Below are positions 28,276-36,850 of a DNA stretch of 64,000 nucleotides, piece by piece. The number at the start of each line of letters is the position of its first letter. Position 1 is the stretch's first letter. Under the pieces are notes generated by a model, which searched no databases, was not told where the DNA came from, and saw only the letters and a list, made by a program, of their open reading frames with translations. The DNA is taken from NCBI RefSeq assembly GCF_034274695.1, contig NZ_CP128362.1:6140501-6204500 (forward strand), given 5' to 3'. This stretch comes from Chitinophaga sp. LS1 (GTDB lineage: Bacteria > Bacteroidota > Bacteroidia > Chitinophagales > Chitinophagaceae). A program made the position numbers and the translations under genes.

Positions 28276-30414
28276 ATGCGATTGTCCAAAAGTGAGCCTT
28301 TAGATACTTTTACTCAAGATCAGGAGATGGAAAAAAAGACGAACAGCAAGAAAAATGCGCCAGAAAAAAAGAAAATGATCCCCCGGGACGTTAGCTGGCT
28401 CGCCTTTAATGCCAGAGTATTACAGGAAGCAGCTGACACCAGTGTTCCATTACATGAACGTATCCGTTTCCTCGGTATTCATTCCAATAACCAGGATGAA
28501 TTCTTCCGCGTACGCGTAGCCACCCTTCGAAGAATGCTCTCTGTAGGCAAATCTGCCCGTATGCACCTGGAAGAAAACCCGGAGCAGATCCTCAACGATA
28601 TCCACGATCTTGTTATAGATCAGACCCGTGAATTCGACCGCATCTGGGACGAAATTGAAGATCAGCTGAAAGAACAGAAGATCTATATCCGTACAGAAAA
28701 ACACCTGAGCAAGGAGCAACAGAAATTCGTGCTCACCTACTTTAATGAGCAAGTGCGTACCAACATCATCCCACTGATGATAGAAAGTATCCCACATTTC
28801 CCATTACTGCGCGATAAATCTATTTATCTGGCCATCGTACTGGCGAGACAGGATAACTCTGTCAGACAAAAATTTGCCCTGATAGAAATTCCTACCATTG
28901 TCCTCCCCCGCTTTATCATTCTGCCATCAAAAGAAGGCGAAAAAGACATTATCCTCCTTGAGGACGTGATCCGTTTCTGCCTGCCTCATATTTTTACTTA
29001 TTTCGGCTACGACAAGTTCAACGCCCACATCATCAAGGTGACCCGCGATGCGGAGCTGGATATTGATAATGATATCTCTACCAGCCTCATTCACCAGATC
29101 GAAAAAGGCCTGAAAGACCGTCGTAAAGGGAAACCGGTCCGTTTTGTCTATGACAAGGATATCGATCCCCTGTTGCTCGAATACCTCATGCGCCGTATGG
29201 GCCTCTCCCCCGGCGATAACCTGATTCCGGGTGCACGTATCCATAACTTCAAAGACTTTATGGATTTCCCGAACGCCGTATTCGCTGAGAAAACCAGCTC
29301 ATCACGCAAAAGCTTTTTGCATCCATTATTTGCCGAAGCAACGAGCGTGATGCACGTAATTCAGGGTCAGGATGTGATGCTCCACACCCCTTACCACTCT
29401 TTCGATACCATCATTGATCTGCTGCGCGAAGCGGCTATCGATCCGAACGTGGTGAGTATTAAGATCACTGCTTACCGGCTGGCTCGCAATTCCAGGATCG
29501 TAAATGCGCTGATCAATGCCGTTCGTAATGGTAAACAGGTGACGGTATCCCTCGAGCTCCGTGCCCGTTTTAACGAAGCTGATAACCTGGAATGGAAAAC
29601 CAGACTGGAAGATGAAGGGGTGAAAGTATTGATCGGTATTCCGGGTCTGAAAGTACATGCCAAGATGTGCGTGATCAAAAAGAAGATCGGTACCAAAACC
29701 ATTCAGTGTGGTTTTGTCGCCACCGGTAACCTGAATGAAAAAACCGCCCGCGTATATGGCGACCACTGGCTGCTCACTGCTAACAGGGCCATCATTGCCG
29801 ATATCAACCGTGTGTTCGCTTATCTTGAAAGTCCCAAGCACGATCCAAAGATCCTCGCAGGCTGTAAAACACTGGCCATAAGCCCGATCAGCATGCGTCC
29901 TTTCTTTGTGAAAATGATTGAGCGAGAAATCAAACTCGCGAAAAACAAAAATGGTGGTGAGATGATCCTCAAGATGAACTCACTCTCCGATCCGCAAATG
30001 ATCAACCTCCTGTACGAAGCCGCACGCGTAGGTGTAGATGTAAAGATGATCATCAGAGGTATCTGTTGCGCCTATACGGAAAATAAGAAATGGAAAAAAG
30101 ATATCACGGCTATCAGTATCGTGGATGAATACCTGGAACATGCCAGGGCGTTCGTTTTCAGAAGTGGCGTATATATCTCCTCCTGCGATTGGATGGTACG
30201 TAACCTTGACCACCGCGTGGAAGTAGCCGTACCTATCTTTGACCTATCTATCCAACAGGAGATCAAAGACATACTGGCGATACAACTCAGTGGCAATGTA
30301 AAAGCGAGAATACTCGACAATAAACAGGAAAACGAGTACAAGAGAGACAGTGGTAAGAAAGTGAGGTCGCAGATTGAAATCTTTAAGTACCTGCATGAAA
30401 AGCAATACAAATAA
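28276..30414 (+). CDS. ppk: Polyphosphate kinase 1
   Basis: About 712 residues. It polymerises ATP gamma-phosphate into inorganic polyphosphate. N domain from RDVSWLAFNARVLQEA; the catalytic region includes KITAYRLARNSRIVNALI and IPGLKVHAKM, whose histidine (about residue 461 from this start) is the autophosphorylated residue, then CGFVATGNLNEKTAR; a second HKD-like histidine lies in LDHRVEV near the end. The ATG at 28276 was chosen over an upstream TTG; an ATG at 28327 is also possible. It is followed by ppx after a terminator, so the pair forms a polyphosphate synthesis/degradation locus. Confidence 0.96.
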   Translation: MRLSKSEPLDTFTQDQEMEKKTNSKKNAPEKKKMIPRDVSWLAFNARVLQEAADTSVPLHERIRFLGIHSNNQDEFFRVRVATLRRMLSVGKSARMHLEENPEQILNDIHDLVIDQTREFDRIWDEIEDQLKEQKIYIRTEKHLSKEQQKFVLTYFNEQVRTNIIPLMIESIPHFPLLRDKSIYLAIVLARQDNSVRQKFALIEIPTIVLPRFIILPSKEGEKDIILLEDVIRFCLPHIFTYFGYDKFNAHIIKVTRDAELDIDNDISTSLIHQIEKGLKDRRKGKPVRFVYDKDIDPLLLEYLMRRMGLSPGDNLIPGARIHNFKDFMDFPNAVFAEKTSSSRKSFLHPLFAEATSVMHVIQGQDVMLHTPYHSFDTIIDLLREAAIDPNVVSIKITAYRLARNSRIVNALINAVRNGKQVTVSLELRARFNEADNLEWKTRLEDEGVKVLIGIPGLKVHAKMCVIKKKIGTKTIQCGFVATGNLNEKTARVYGDHWLLTANRAIIADINRVFAYLESPKHDPKILAGCKTLAISPISMRPFFVKMIEREIKLAKNKNGGEMILKMNSLSDPQMINLLYEAARVGVDVKMIIRGICCAYTENKKWKKDITAISIVDEYLEHARAFVFRSGVYISSCDWMVRNLDHRVEVAVPIFDLSIQQEIKDILAIQLSGNVKARILDNKQENEYKRDSGKKVRSQIEIFKYLHEKQYK

Positions 30415-30434
30415 TAATAGATTTTTTATAAAGA

Positions 30435-30472
30435 GAAACCCGCTCCGGCATTCAGGCAAGAGCGGGTTTTTC
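30435..30472 (+). terminator. Terminator after ppk
   Basis: Stem AAACCCGCTC / GAGCGGGTTT with a short loop followed by a T-rich run, about 20 bases after the ppk stop. Confidence 0.85.
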
Positions 30473-30488
30473 GCGAAAAGGGATTTGT

Positions 30489-30500
30489 GGCCTGCGGCCG
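30489..30500 (+). repeat. GGCCTGCGGCCG intergenic motif, copy 1
   Basis: An exact 12-mer, also present at 61219-61230 and 63215-63226. It lies between the ppk terminator and the ppx promoter. Confidence 0.6.
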
Positions 30501-30528
30501 GTAGGCAGTAAAAAAATAATAAAACAAT

Positions 30529-30536
30529 TATCTTTG
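30529..30536 (+). promoter_or_regulatory. -7 element of ppx (TATCTTTG), likely leaderless start
   Basis: TATCTTTG matches TAnnTTTG and ends only 6 bases before the ATG at 30543, so transcription would begin at or next to the start codon. No clear -33 element is visible at the usual distance. Confidence 0.55.
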
Positions 30537-30542
30537 CCCATT

Positions 30543-31427
30543 ATGAAGCTTGCTGCTATTGACATAGGCTCCAATGCCGCCAGGTTACTTATTTCAGAAG
30601 CATCGCCCAACAGTCAGGGACGTATGGATTTTACGAAAGTAAACCTGGTGCGTGTGCCATTAAGACTGGGTATCGACGTTTTCAGCACCGGCATCATTTC
30701 TCCAAAAAGGGCCGAACACCTGATCAGCACGATCAAAGCATACAAACTCTTACTCGAAGTATACGAAGTTAAATACCTGAAAGCCTGTGCTACCAGCGCG
30801 ATGCGTGATGCGGGTAACTCCGCCGCCATCCTGGACGATGTGAAGCGCGAAACAGGTATTGACATCAAAATTATATCGGGACAGGAAGAAGCATCGTTCC
30901 TCTACGAAAGCCACATTGCCGAGAACCTCGACAAGTCACGCGCCTATATGTATATAGATGTGGGCGGCGGTAGCACAGAGGTAACGATCTTCAGCAGGAA
31001 CACCCTCGTACACAAAACCTCTTTTAATATCGGTACCATCCGCCTGCTGCAGCAACAGGTCACTGATGCGCAGTGGCAAATTATGAAAGAGACTATCAAG
31101 CAGCAGATCAAAAGCATTGGTCCTGTGACAGCCATTGGCTCCGGTGGTAACATCAACAAGATCTTTTCCCTTTCCAAACGCAAGGAAGGGAAGCCACTCA
31201 CCCTCGATGTGCTGAAAGATTACTACAAAGAGTTCAGCAGTTTCTCTGTCGAAGAAAGAATTCACCTCTATAATTTAAGGGAAGACAGGGCAGATGTGAT
31301 CGTGCCTGCCCTGCAGATCTACGTTAACATCATGCGTTGGGCGAATGCAGAAGAGATTTTCGTACCTAAGATAGGGCTTGCAGACGGCCTGATCCAATCA
31401 TTGTACGGGGAAATCAACTCAATTTGA
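30543..31427 (+). CDS. Exopolyphosphatase/guanosine pentaphosphate phosphatase family protein
   Basis: About 294 residues, the short form without the C-terminal HD-like domain. Motifs: AAIDIGSNAARLLI (phosphate 1), CATSAMRDA, ISGQEEASFLY, YIDVGGGSTEVTIF (phosphate 2) and GSGGNINKI (adenosine-type loop). It either degrades polyphosphate or hydrolyses pppGpp. It directly follows ppk, favouring polyphosphate turnover. The ATG at 30543 is chosen from the promoter spacing and the start of the ASKHA fold. Confidence 0.93.
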   Translation: MKLAAIDIGSNAARLLISEASPNSQGRMDFTKVNLVRVPLRLGIDVFSTGIISPKRAEHLISTIKAYKLLLEVYEVKYLKACATSAMRDAGNSAAILDDVKRETGIDIKIISGQEEASFLYESHIAENLDKSRAYMYIDVGGGSTEVTIFSRNTLVHKTSFNIGTIRLLQQQVTDAQWQIMKETIKQQIKSIGPVTAIGSGGNINKIFSLSKRKEGKPLTLDVLKDYYKEFSSFSVEERIHLYNLREDRADVIVPALQIYVNIMRWANAEEIFVPKIGLADGLIQSLYGEINSI

Positions 31428-31472
31428 TTTTTTTCCCTACCTTAACACCCTTTTTTAACAATAAGATAAGAA

Positions 31473-32288
31473 ATGTCTACGCATAAAGAAGTTAAGCGGA
31501 TCACAACGCATATCCTTCAGCGGATGAAGGATGAAGGGGAAAAGATTTCAATGATCACAGCCTACGATTTTTCCATGGCCCGCATCTTTGACGATTCGGG
31601 GATGGATGTATTGCTGGTGGGCGATTCCGCTGCAAACGTAATGGCTGGTTATGAGACCACCCTCCCTATTACACTGGACCATATGATTTATCATGCGGCG
31701 TCGGTAGTAAGGGCGATTAAACGGGCTTTTGTAGTGGTAGATCTGCCATTTGGTACTTACCAGGGTAATTCTAAGGAAGCCCTGATGTCTACCGTGCGCA
31801 TTATGAAGGAAACCAGCGCGCATGGTGTAAAGATCGAAGGTGGTGAAGAAATATTAGAATCGGTAAAACGTATTATATCAGCAGGTGTGCCTGTGATGGG
31901 GCACCTGGGACTGACACCTCAGTCTATTAATAAGTTCGGTACTTATTCTGTACGTGCTACAGAAGAAGTGGAAGCTGAAAAACTGCTGCGCGACGCCAAA
32001 CTGCTGGAAGAAGCGGGTTGTTTTGCCATTGTGCTGGAAAAGATCCCGGCCCTGCTGGCAAAGAAAGTGGCAGAAAGCGTTCGCATTCCTATCATTGGTA
32101 TTGGCGCCGGTAAATATGTAGACGGCCAGGTACTGGTGATGCACGATATGCTGGGCATCAACAAAGACTTTAAACCGAGATTCCTGCGCAGGTACCTGAA
32201 CCTGTATGAGGAGATCCTGAAAGCATCGAAGCAATATATCAGTGATGTGAAAGCGAAGGACTTCCCCAATGATAATGAACAATATTAA
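31473..32288 (+). CDS. panB: 3-methyl-2-oxobutanoate hydroxymethyltransferase
   Basis: 271 residues. First committed step to pantoate (ketopantoate from 2-oxoisovalerate and methylene-THF). Motifs: [39 protein letters not shown] (metal-binding DS), [22 protein letters not shown] and IPIIGIGAG. It starts 45 bases after ppx and may be co-transcribed with it. Together with panC and panD it completes the route except for ketopantoate reductase, which is not in the window. Confidence 0.97.
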   Translation: MSTHKEVKRITTHILQRMKDEGEKISMITAYDFSMARIFDDSGMDVLLVGDSAANVMAGYETTLPITLDHMIYHAASVVRAIKRAFVVVDLPFGTYQGNSKEALMSTVRIMKETSAHGVKIEGGEEILESVKRIISAGVPVMGHLGLTPQSINKFGTYSVRATEEVEAEKLLRDAKLLEEAGCFAIVLEKIPALLAKKVAESVRIPIIGIGAGKYVDGQVLVMHDMLGINKDFKPRFLRRYLNLYEEILKASKQYISDVKAKDFPNDNEQY

Positions 32289-32296
32289 GATAAACG

Positions 32297-32325
32297 AACG
32301 CTTCTGCTCCCGGCAGGAGCGTTTT
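32297..32325 (+). terminator. Terminator after panB
   Basis: AACGCTTCT / AGGAGCGTT stem (one wobble) followed by TTTT, directly after the panB stop. Confidence 0.65.
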
Positions 32326-32373
32326 GCTAAAATAACCTACCTTTACCCCACTTCCACAAACTAAATCTTTGTT

Positions 32374-33258
32374 ATGTTAGACTATGTACTGAACGGCCTG
32401 ATGCAACGGTATCAGGAGCGTGTTCCTGACGTCGCTGCTATTATTGCGGCCATGATCAATGAAGATGTTATTCAGATCGCAGATGATATTGAAAATGACC
32501 ATATTGCTTTCAGAACGATAGGCGTGCCACAATTAGGCATTCAATCGCTGGAAAAGATCTTCCTGCATTATGGTTACACGAAGAAAGAACCTTATCATTT
32601 CAGGGAAAAAAAACTGGATGCTTATTGGTATGCGCCGCCGGCGCCGAAGTATCCGCGCATCTTTATCAGTGAGCTCCGGGTGCAGGATCTGAGTGCGGAG
32701 GCACAACGGATCATCACCAGTTATACGGATGAAGTGAAGGTAGATCCGGTATCAAAATTAGACCTGGATAATGGGCCGGATGTAGATGTGTTTTTGCATA
32801 GTGCGCTTTGGAGAACCCCTACCCTGGCGGATTACCAAACGCTGGCAGCAGAGAGCGAATATGCGGCATGGGTGATTTATAACAGGTATTATCTGAATCA
32901 TTTCACAGTCAGTTTGCAGAACCTGCCTGTAGGATATAATACAGTGGCGGATTTCAATAATTTCCTGGAGAAGAATGGGTTTAAATTGAATGACGCAGGT
33001 GGGAAGATAAAAGAAAGCCCGGATCATTTGTTATTGCAGAGCAGTACGGTGGCGAAGATGATTGCTGCTACATTTGGAGATCATAAAACGCAGGAGATAT
33101 CGGGTTCTTATGTGGAGTTTGCGGAAAGAAGGGTGTTGCCGGAATTTGCGCACCTGGATCCTAAGGATATTAAGCGGGAGCATAGAAGAGAAGGGTTTGA
33201 GGCGGGGAATGCAGACAGGATCTTTGAAAGTACTTATAGCTCCCAAACGCAACGATAA
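32374..33258 (+). CDS. DUF1338 protein, HglS-like 2-oxoadipate dioxygenase/decarboxylase
   Basis: 294 residues. The DUF1338 family includes HglS/YdcJ, a non-heme iron enzyme converting 2-oxoadipate to 2-hydroxyglutarate in lysine catabolism. Visible motifs: NDHIAFRTIG (His43, expected metal ligand), NHFTVSL (second histidine) and GSYVEFAERR (glutamate ligand). It is shorter than the Pseudomonas enzyme (about 460 residues), as is usual for the Bacteroidota form. The next gene is an ALDH7, which fits the aminoadipate pathway. The gene's 3' end is repeated several times downstream. Confidence 0.82.
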   Translation: MLDYVLNGLMQRYQERVPDVAAIIAAMINEDVIQIADDIENDHIAFRTIGVPQLGIQSLEKIFLHYGYTKKEPYHFREKKLDAYWYAPPAPKYPRIFISELRVQDLSAEAQRIITSYTDEVKVDPVSKLDLDNGPDVDVFLHSALWRTPTLADYQTLAAESEYAAWVIYNRYYLNHFTVSLQNLPVGYNTVADFNNFLEKNGFKLNDAGGKIKESPDHLLLQSSTVAKMIAATFGDHKTQEISGSYVEFAERRVLPEFAHLDPKDIKREHRREGFEAGNADRIFESTYSSQTQR

Positions 33259-33261
33259 GGG

Positions 33262-33536
33262 AATATTACAGCCCGTTAAAAATATTTATAACCAGGCTTT
33301 CGAAAGTTTGCATAGCTCGTTAAAAACATTTATAAATAACCACAGACGACGAGATGTCGAAAGTTCACATAGCTCGTTAGGAACATTTATAAATAACCTC
33401 AGGCGAGATGTTGAAAGTTCGTACAGCTCGTTAAGAACATTTATAACCACAGACGACGAGATGTCGAAAGTCCATACAGCTGGTTAAAGACCTATTTTAA
33501 GCAAGTGCGCACAGCTTGTTAAAAACATATATTTGC
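33262..33536 (+). repeat. Tandem degenerate repeats derived from the 3' end of the DUF1338 gene
   Basis: Units starting near 33301, 33358, 33412 and 33465 (periods 57, 54, 53) with degenerate partial units on both sides. Each has a core like GAAAGTNNNYAYAGCTCGTTAA followed by an AACATTTATAA stretch. The core aligns with the end of the DUF1338 gene (GAAAGTACTTATAGCTC). The last partial unit runs into the ALDH7 promoter. Confidence 0.85.
33528..33535 (+). promoter_or_regulatory. -7 element of the ALDH7 gene (TATATTTG), inside a repeat unit
   Basis: TATATTTG lies 4 bases before the ATG at 33540, implying a leaderless or nearly leaderless transcript. The preceding bases (AGCTTGTTAAAAACAT) are the start of the last repeat unit, so this promoter seems to have evolved from, or been copied with, the repeats. 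Confidence 0.5.
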
Positions 33537-33539
33537 ACC

Positions 33540-35069
33540 ATGATACAAGATATTCTGAACCAATTCCATATCACGCCCCAAAACAGCGGTGTCAGTACAG
33601 GTACCCAGTGGTTGAAAGCCGATGGCGCTATAATCGACGCCAATTCTCCGGTAGATGGTAAACACATTGCACAAGTGACTGCTGCCAGTCGTGCGAATTA
33701 TGATAAAGTAGTAGAGACAGCTGCGGCTGCTTTCAAAGAATGGCGGTTGTGGCCAGCGCCTCGCCGTGGTGAAGTAGTAAGACAGGTGGGTGAAGCACTG
33801 CGTAAAAATAAAGAAGCACTGGGCAAACTGGTGTCTTACGAAATGGGTAAAAGCCTGCAGGAAGGCTATGGCGAAGTACAGGAAATGATCGACATCTGTG
33901 ACTTTGCAGTAGGTCTCTCCCGTCAGTTGCACGGGTTGACCATGCACTCTGAGCGTCCGGGTCACCGTATGTATGAGCAGTGGCATCCGTTAGGCATTAC
34001 AGGTATTATCTCCGCATTCAATTTCCCTGTAGCAGTATGGAGCTGGAACGCTATGCTGGCATGGGTATGCGGCGATGTATGTATCTGGAAACCATCAGAA
34101 AAAACACCGTTGTCTGCGATTGCGTGTCAACAGATTATCCAGGATGTACTGAAGGCGAACAAGGTGCCTGAAGGGGTATGTTGTTTGTTGGTTGGTAACC
34201 GCGACGCTGGTGAATGGCTGGCGGAAGATACCCGTGTTCCATTGGTATCAGCGACAGGCTCTACCCGTATGGGTAAAGCGGTATCGGCAGTGGTAGGTGC
34301 GCGTTTAGGTCGTTCATTATTAGAATTAGGTGGTAACAATGCCATTATTATTTCAAAAGATGCAGACCTGGATATGTCATTGATCGGTTGTGTGTTTGGC
34401 GCGGTGGGTACAGCTGGACAACGTTGTACATCTACACGCAGACTGATTATTCATGAGAGTGTATATGATGCATTTACGGCTAAGCTGGTGAAAGCATATG
34501 GACAGTTAAAGATTGGTAATCCGCTGGATGAAAATAACCATGTAGGCCCATTGATTGATAAAGATGCGGTGAAGATGTATGAGCAGGCGATTGTAGAAGT
34601 GCAGAAAGAAGGGGGTAAAATTCTGGTAGAAGGCGGTGTATTGAGCGGTGGCGATTATGCTTCCGGTTGTTATGTAAAGCCTTGTATTGCGGAAGTAGAG
34701 AACCATTACAAGATCGTGCAGCATGAAACGTTTGCTCCTATTCTGTATGTGATGAAGTACAAGACGCTGGATGAGGCGATCGCATTACAGAATGGCGTGC
34801 CACAGGGCTTGTCTTCTTCAATCATGACATTGAACCTGCGTGAGGCAGAAGCTTTCCTCTCTCAGGCCGGATCTGATTGCGGCATTGCGAATGTCAATAT
34901 CGGTACCTCTGGTGCGGAAATTGGTGGAGCATTTGGTGGTGAGAAAGAAACCGGTGGTGGTAGAGAAAGTGGTTCAGAGGCATGGAAAGCATATATGCGG
35001 AGACAGACGAATACAATTAACTATTCTACGCAATTGCCACTGGCACAGGGGATTAAGTTCGACCTGTAA
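33540..35069 (+). CDS. ALDH7-type aldehyde dehydrogenase (aminoadipate semialdehyde dehydrogenase)
   Basis: 509 residues from the ATG at 33540; an upstream in-frame start falls inside the repeats. Family motifs: GIISAFNFPVAVWSWNAMLA, WKPSEKTP, SATGSTRMGKAV (cofactor), LELGGNNAIII (general-base Glu) and GTAGQRCTSTRRL with the catalytic cysteine. The sequence pattern is that of ALDH7/AmaB (antiquitin), which oxidises 2-aminoadipate semialdehyde. With the DUF1338 gene before it, it suggests lysine breakdown through 2-aminoadipate and 2-oxoadipate. Confidence 0.92.
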   Translation: MIQDILNQFHITPQNSGVSTGTQWLKADGAIIDANSPVDGKHIAQVTAASRANYDKVVETAAAAFKEWRLWPAPRRGEVVRQVGEALRKNKEALGKLVSYEMGKSLQEGYGEVQEMIDICDFAVGLSRQLHGLTMHSERPGHRMYEQWHPLGITGIISAFNFPVAVWSWNAMLAWVCGDVCIWKPSEKTPLSAIACQQIIQDVLKANKVPEGVCCLLVGNRDAGEWLAEDTRVPLVSATGSTRMGKAVSAVVGARLGRSLLELGGNNAIIISKDADLDMSLIGCVFGAVGTAGQRCTSTRRLIIHESVYDAFTAKLVKAYGQLKIGNPLDENNHVGPLIDKDAVKMYEQAIVEVQKEGGKILVEGGVLSGGDYASGCYVKPCIAEVENHYKIVQHETFAPILYVMKYKTLDEAIALQNGVPQGLSSSIMTLNLREAEAFLSQAGSDCGIANVNIGTSGAEIGGAFGGEKETGGGRESGSEAWKAYMRRQTNTINYSTQLPLAQGIKFDL

Positions 35070-35092
35070 GTCTAAAATAAGTGATTGTATAA

Positions 35093-35127
35093 AGCGCATT
35101 TGCCTTCGGGTGAATGCGCTATTTTTT
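35093..35127 (+). terminator. Terminator after the ALDH7 gene
   Basis: AGCGCATT / AATGCGCT stem with a 12-base loop and a following ATTTTTTCTT tract, about 25 bases after the stop. Confidence 0.8.
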
Positions 35128-35345
35128 CTTTGAAAATAGTTCGTCCAGGCCATAATTTGATATGACTCTATAGGATTAAAATTTTCTTTTCGTGCTTATA
35201 GCAACAATCGTTTGTACTTAGAGTCTTAAATCAGTTTTTTCTACAGGCTGAAAAAGCACCAATAAAAGGTCGATTTTTGTAACTTAGTAATCTTATTGAG
35301 ATGGGGGTAATGCCTCAAGCTCGCGCAGGCGTCTGAGATAATTAT

Positions 35346-36520
35346 TTATCTGCGCCTGCTTTCTTTTTTTAGCCACTCCTGATTATCAGGTTCCATATAT
35401 GGCACTCTATTTTTGAGTATAAAATAAGCGGCAATTAGGATTTTGTGTGAAATTGCAATAAGTGCTCGTTTTTTGCCTCTTCGTATACTCAAAGTATAAT
35501 ATTTTCTTTTCAGATAAGTATCTTTCGTATGTGCTGCAGCCCATGCTGCTTCCACGAGTGCGGTTTTAAGGGATCTGTTGCCATGATTGATTCTTTCACT
35601 TTTCTTTTTTCCGGCACTTTCATTATTACCAGGACATAAACCACACCAACTAGCCAAATGATGCTGATTAGGGAACGCATGCATATCTGTACCTATTTCG
35701 GCTAAGATGGCGGTAGCTGTTTGTTTTTGTACTCCGGGAATAGTCTGAAGTAATTTTACTTCTTCCTCCCATTTTTTAAGTACTGATCTATACGGTTATC
35801 CACCTGACCAAGTAGGTCATTTAGCTGTAAAATAACAGTTTTAGACAGGCTGAGCATAAAACGGTGATGCTCATTAAGATGGCCTTCTAATGCAAGAATA
35901 AGCTCTTGTTTTTTGATTTTGAGCCTACCTTTTGCCAAATTGGCCAATATCATAGGATCCTGTTCTCCTTCAATAATGGCAGTGATCATTGACCAGCCAC
36001 TTACACCGAATACATCACTGACTACAGTGCTCAATTTGATATTGGCTGTCTCTAAAATGTTCTGTAACCGGTTATATTCACTGGACCGCTGTCCTATTAC
36101 TTTACGTTTGTATCGGTACAATTCCCGTAATTCGCGAGTGTATTGCGGTGGAATAAAACTTCCCTTTAGTAGCCCGCTTAGCAATAATTTTGCAATCCAG
36201 GCACTGTCATTGCGATCGGTCTTATGCCCCGGCACATATTTAATATGCCGGGCATTGACCAGAATAAGTTCAAAGTGAGGTTCCAGTATATTAAAAACAG
36301 GCTTCCAGTAAACCCCCGTGCTCTCCATTGCGACATGTGTAATGCCGGATTCTTCAAGCCAAGCTACCAGGTCCCTAAGTGAACTTGTGAAAGTGCTAAA
36401 AGTGCGGGTTTGTTCTTCCAACCCATTTCCTCTGATGGTGGCTACTACATTCTCCTGGTGAACATCGAGGCCACAGCCGCGACTCACAACCTGTTCAAAA
36501 CTGATATGTGATTGTTCCAT
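35346..36520 (-). pseudogene. IS110-family transposase interrupted by a -1 frameshift
   Basis: The N-terminal part (35756-36520, 254 residues) has the RuvC-like DEDD domain: GLDVHQENVVATI (Asp19), VAMESTGVYWKPV (Glu) and KTDRNDSAWIAKLL (Asp pair). It ends prematurely at LKNGRKK. The reading continues in the -1 frame as LKKWEEEVKLLQTIPGVQ and on to 35346, including the Transposase_20 part with LASWCGLCPGNNESAGKKK, whose Ser is the predicted nucleophile. The frames join at an A6 run (complement at about 35777-35782) with the heptamer A AAA AAT in the zero frame. Either an inactivating indel or, less likely, programmed frameshifting. Confidence 0.85.
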
Positions 36521-36660
36521 GGTAGTACTTTTGTCGAAGGTACCACCATTTTCATAGTCGTTTGTGAACCCGGTTCATGAGGGTTTTTTCTAAAAATGGG
36601 TTTCATGCCTCTTAGTGAATACCCTCTTTCATGAATGTTTTATTGCCGAATAGCCGGGTA
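36521..36660 (-). other. Structured non-coding leader of the IS110 element (candidate bridge-RNA region)
   Basis: Upstream of the transposase start lie several inverted repeats, including the palindrome TGAACCCGGTTCA (about 36566-36578) and repeated (T)CATGA-containing stretches. IS110-group elements carry their bridge RNA in this position; assignment here is by position only. Confidence 0.35.
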
Positions 36661-36850
36661 AACTATAGCATAGCTTTAATGCTACAAGTGCACCATAAGT
36701 ATACCATAAGTACATTAAAAGTACATCTGTATATCAAATCGATATTGAAGTGTACTTATAGTGAAGTATTAGTACTCATTTGGTAACGAAGTTGCACTAT
36801 AGTTCGGATGAAGGTTTTAATATTGTCTTGTAACCTCAAAATTGTTTGTT

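Larger units (their letters stand above)
35324..36660 (-). mobile_element. IS110-family insertion sequence remnant (ends not defined)
   Basis: A single DEDD-transposase element without recognisable terminal inverted repeats, as expected for IS110. The right (3') side carries a hairpin overlapping the transposase stop (GCAGGCG and AGATAA arms at 35324-35360 followed by T-rich sequence). The left (5') side holds about 140 bases of structured non-coding DNA. Exact ends would need comparison with other copies. Confidence 0.65.

Noticed and set aside
33062..33487. 141-codon frame running through the 33.3-kb repeats (ESxxSSL repeats)
   Set aside because: It starts inside the DUF1338 gene in another frame, and units differ by frame-breaking lengths on average; best explained as duplicated 3'-end DNA.
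33262..33536. Possible CRISPR array (regular 53-57-bp repeats)
   Set aside because: The whole unit is repeated, with no unique spacers, and the units diverge gradually; no cas genes.
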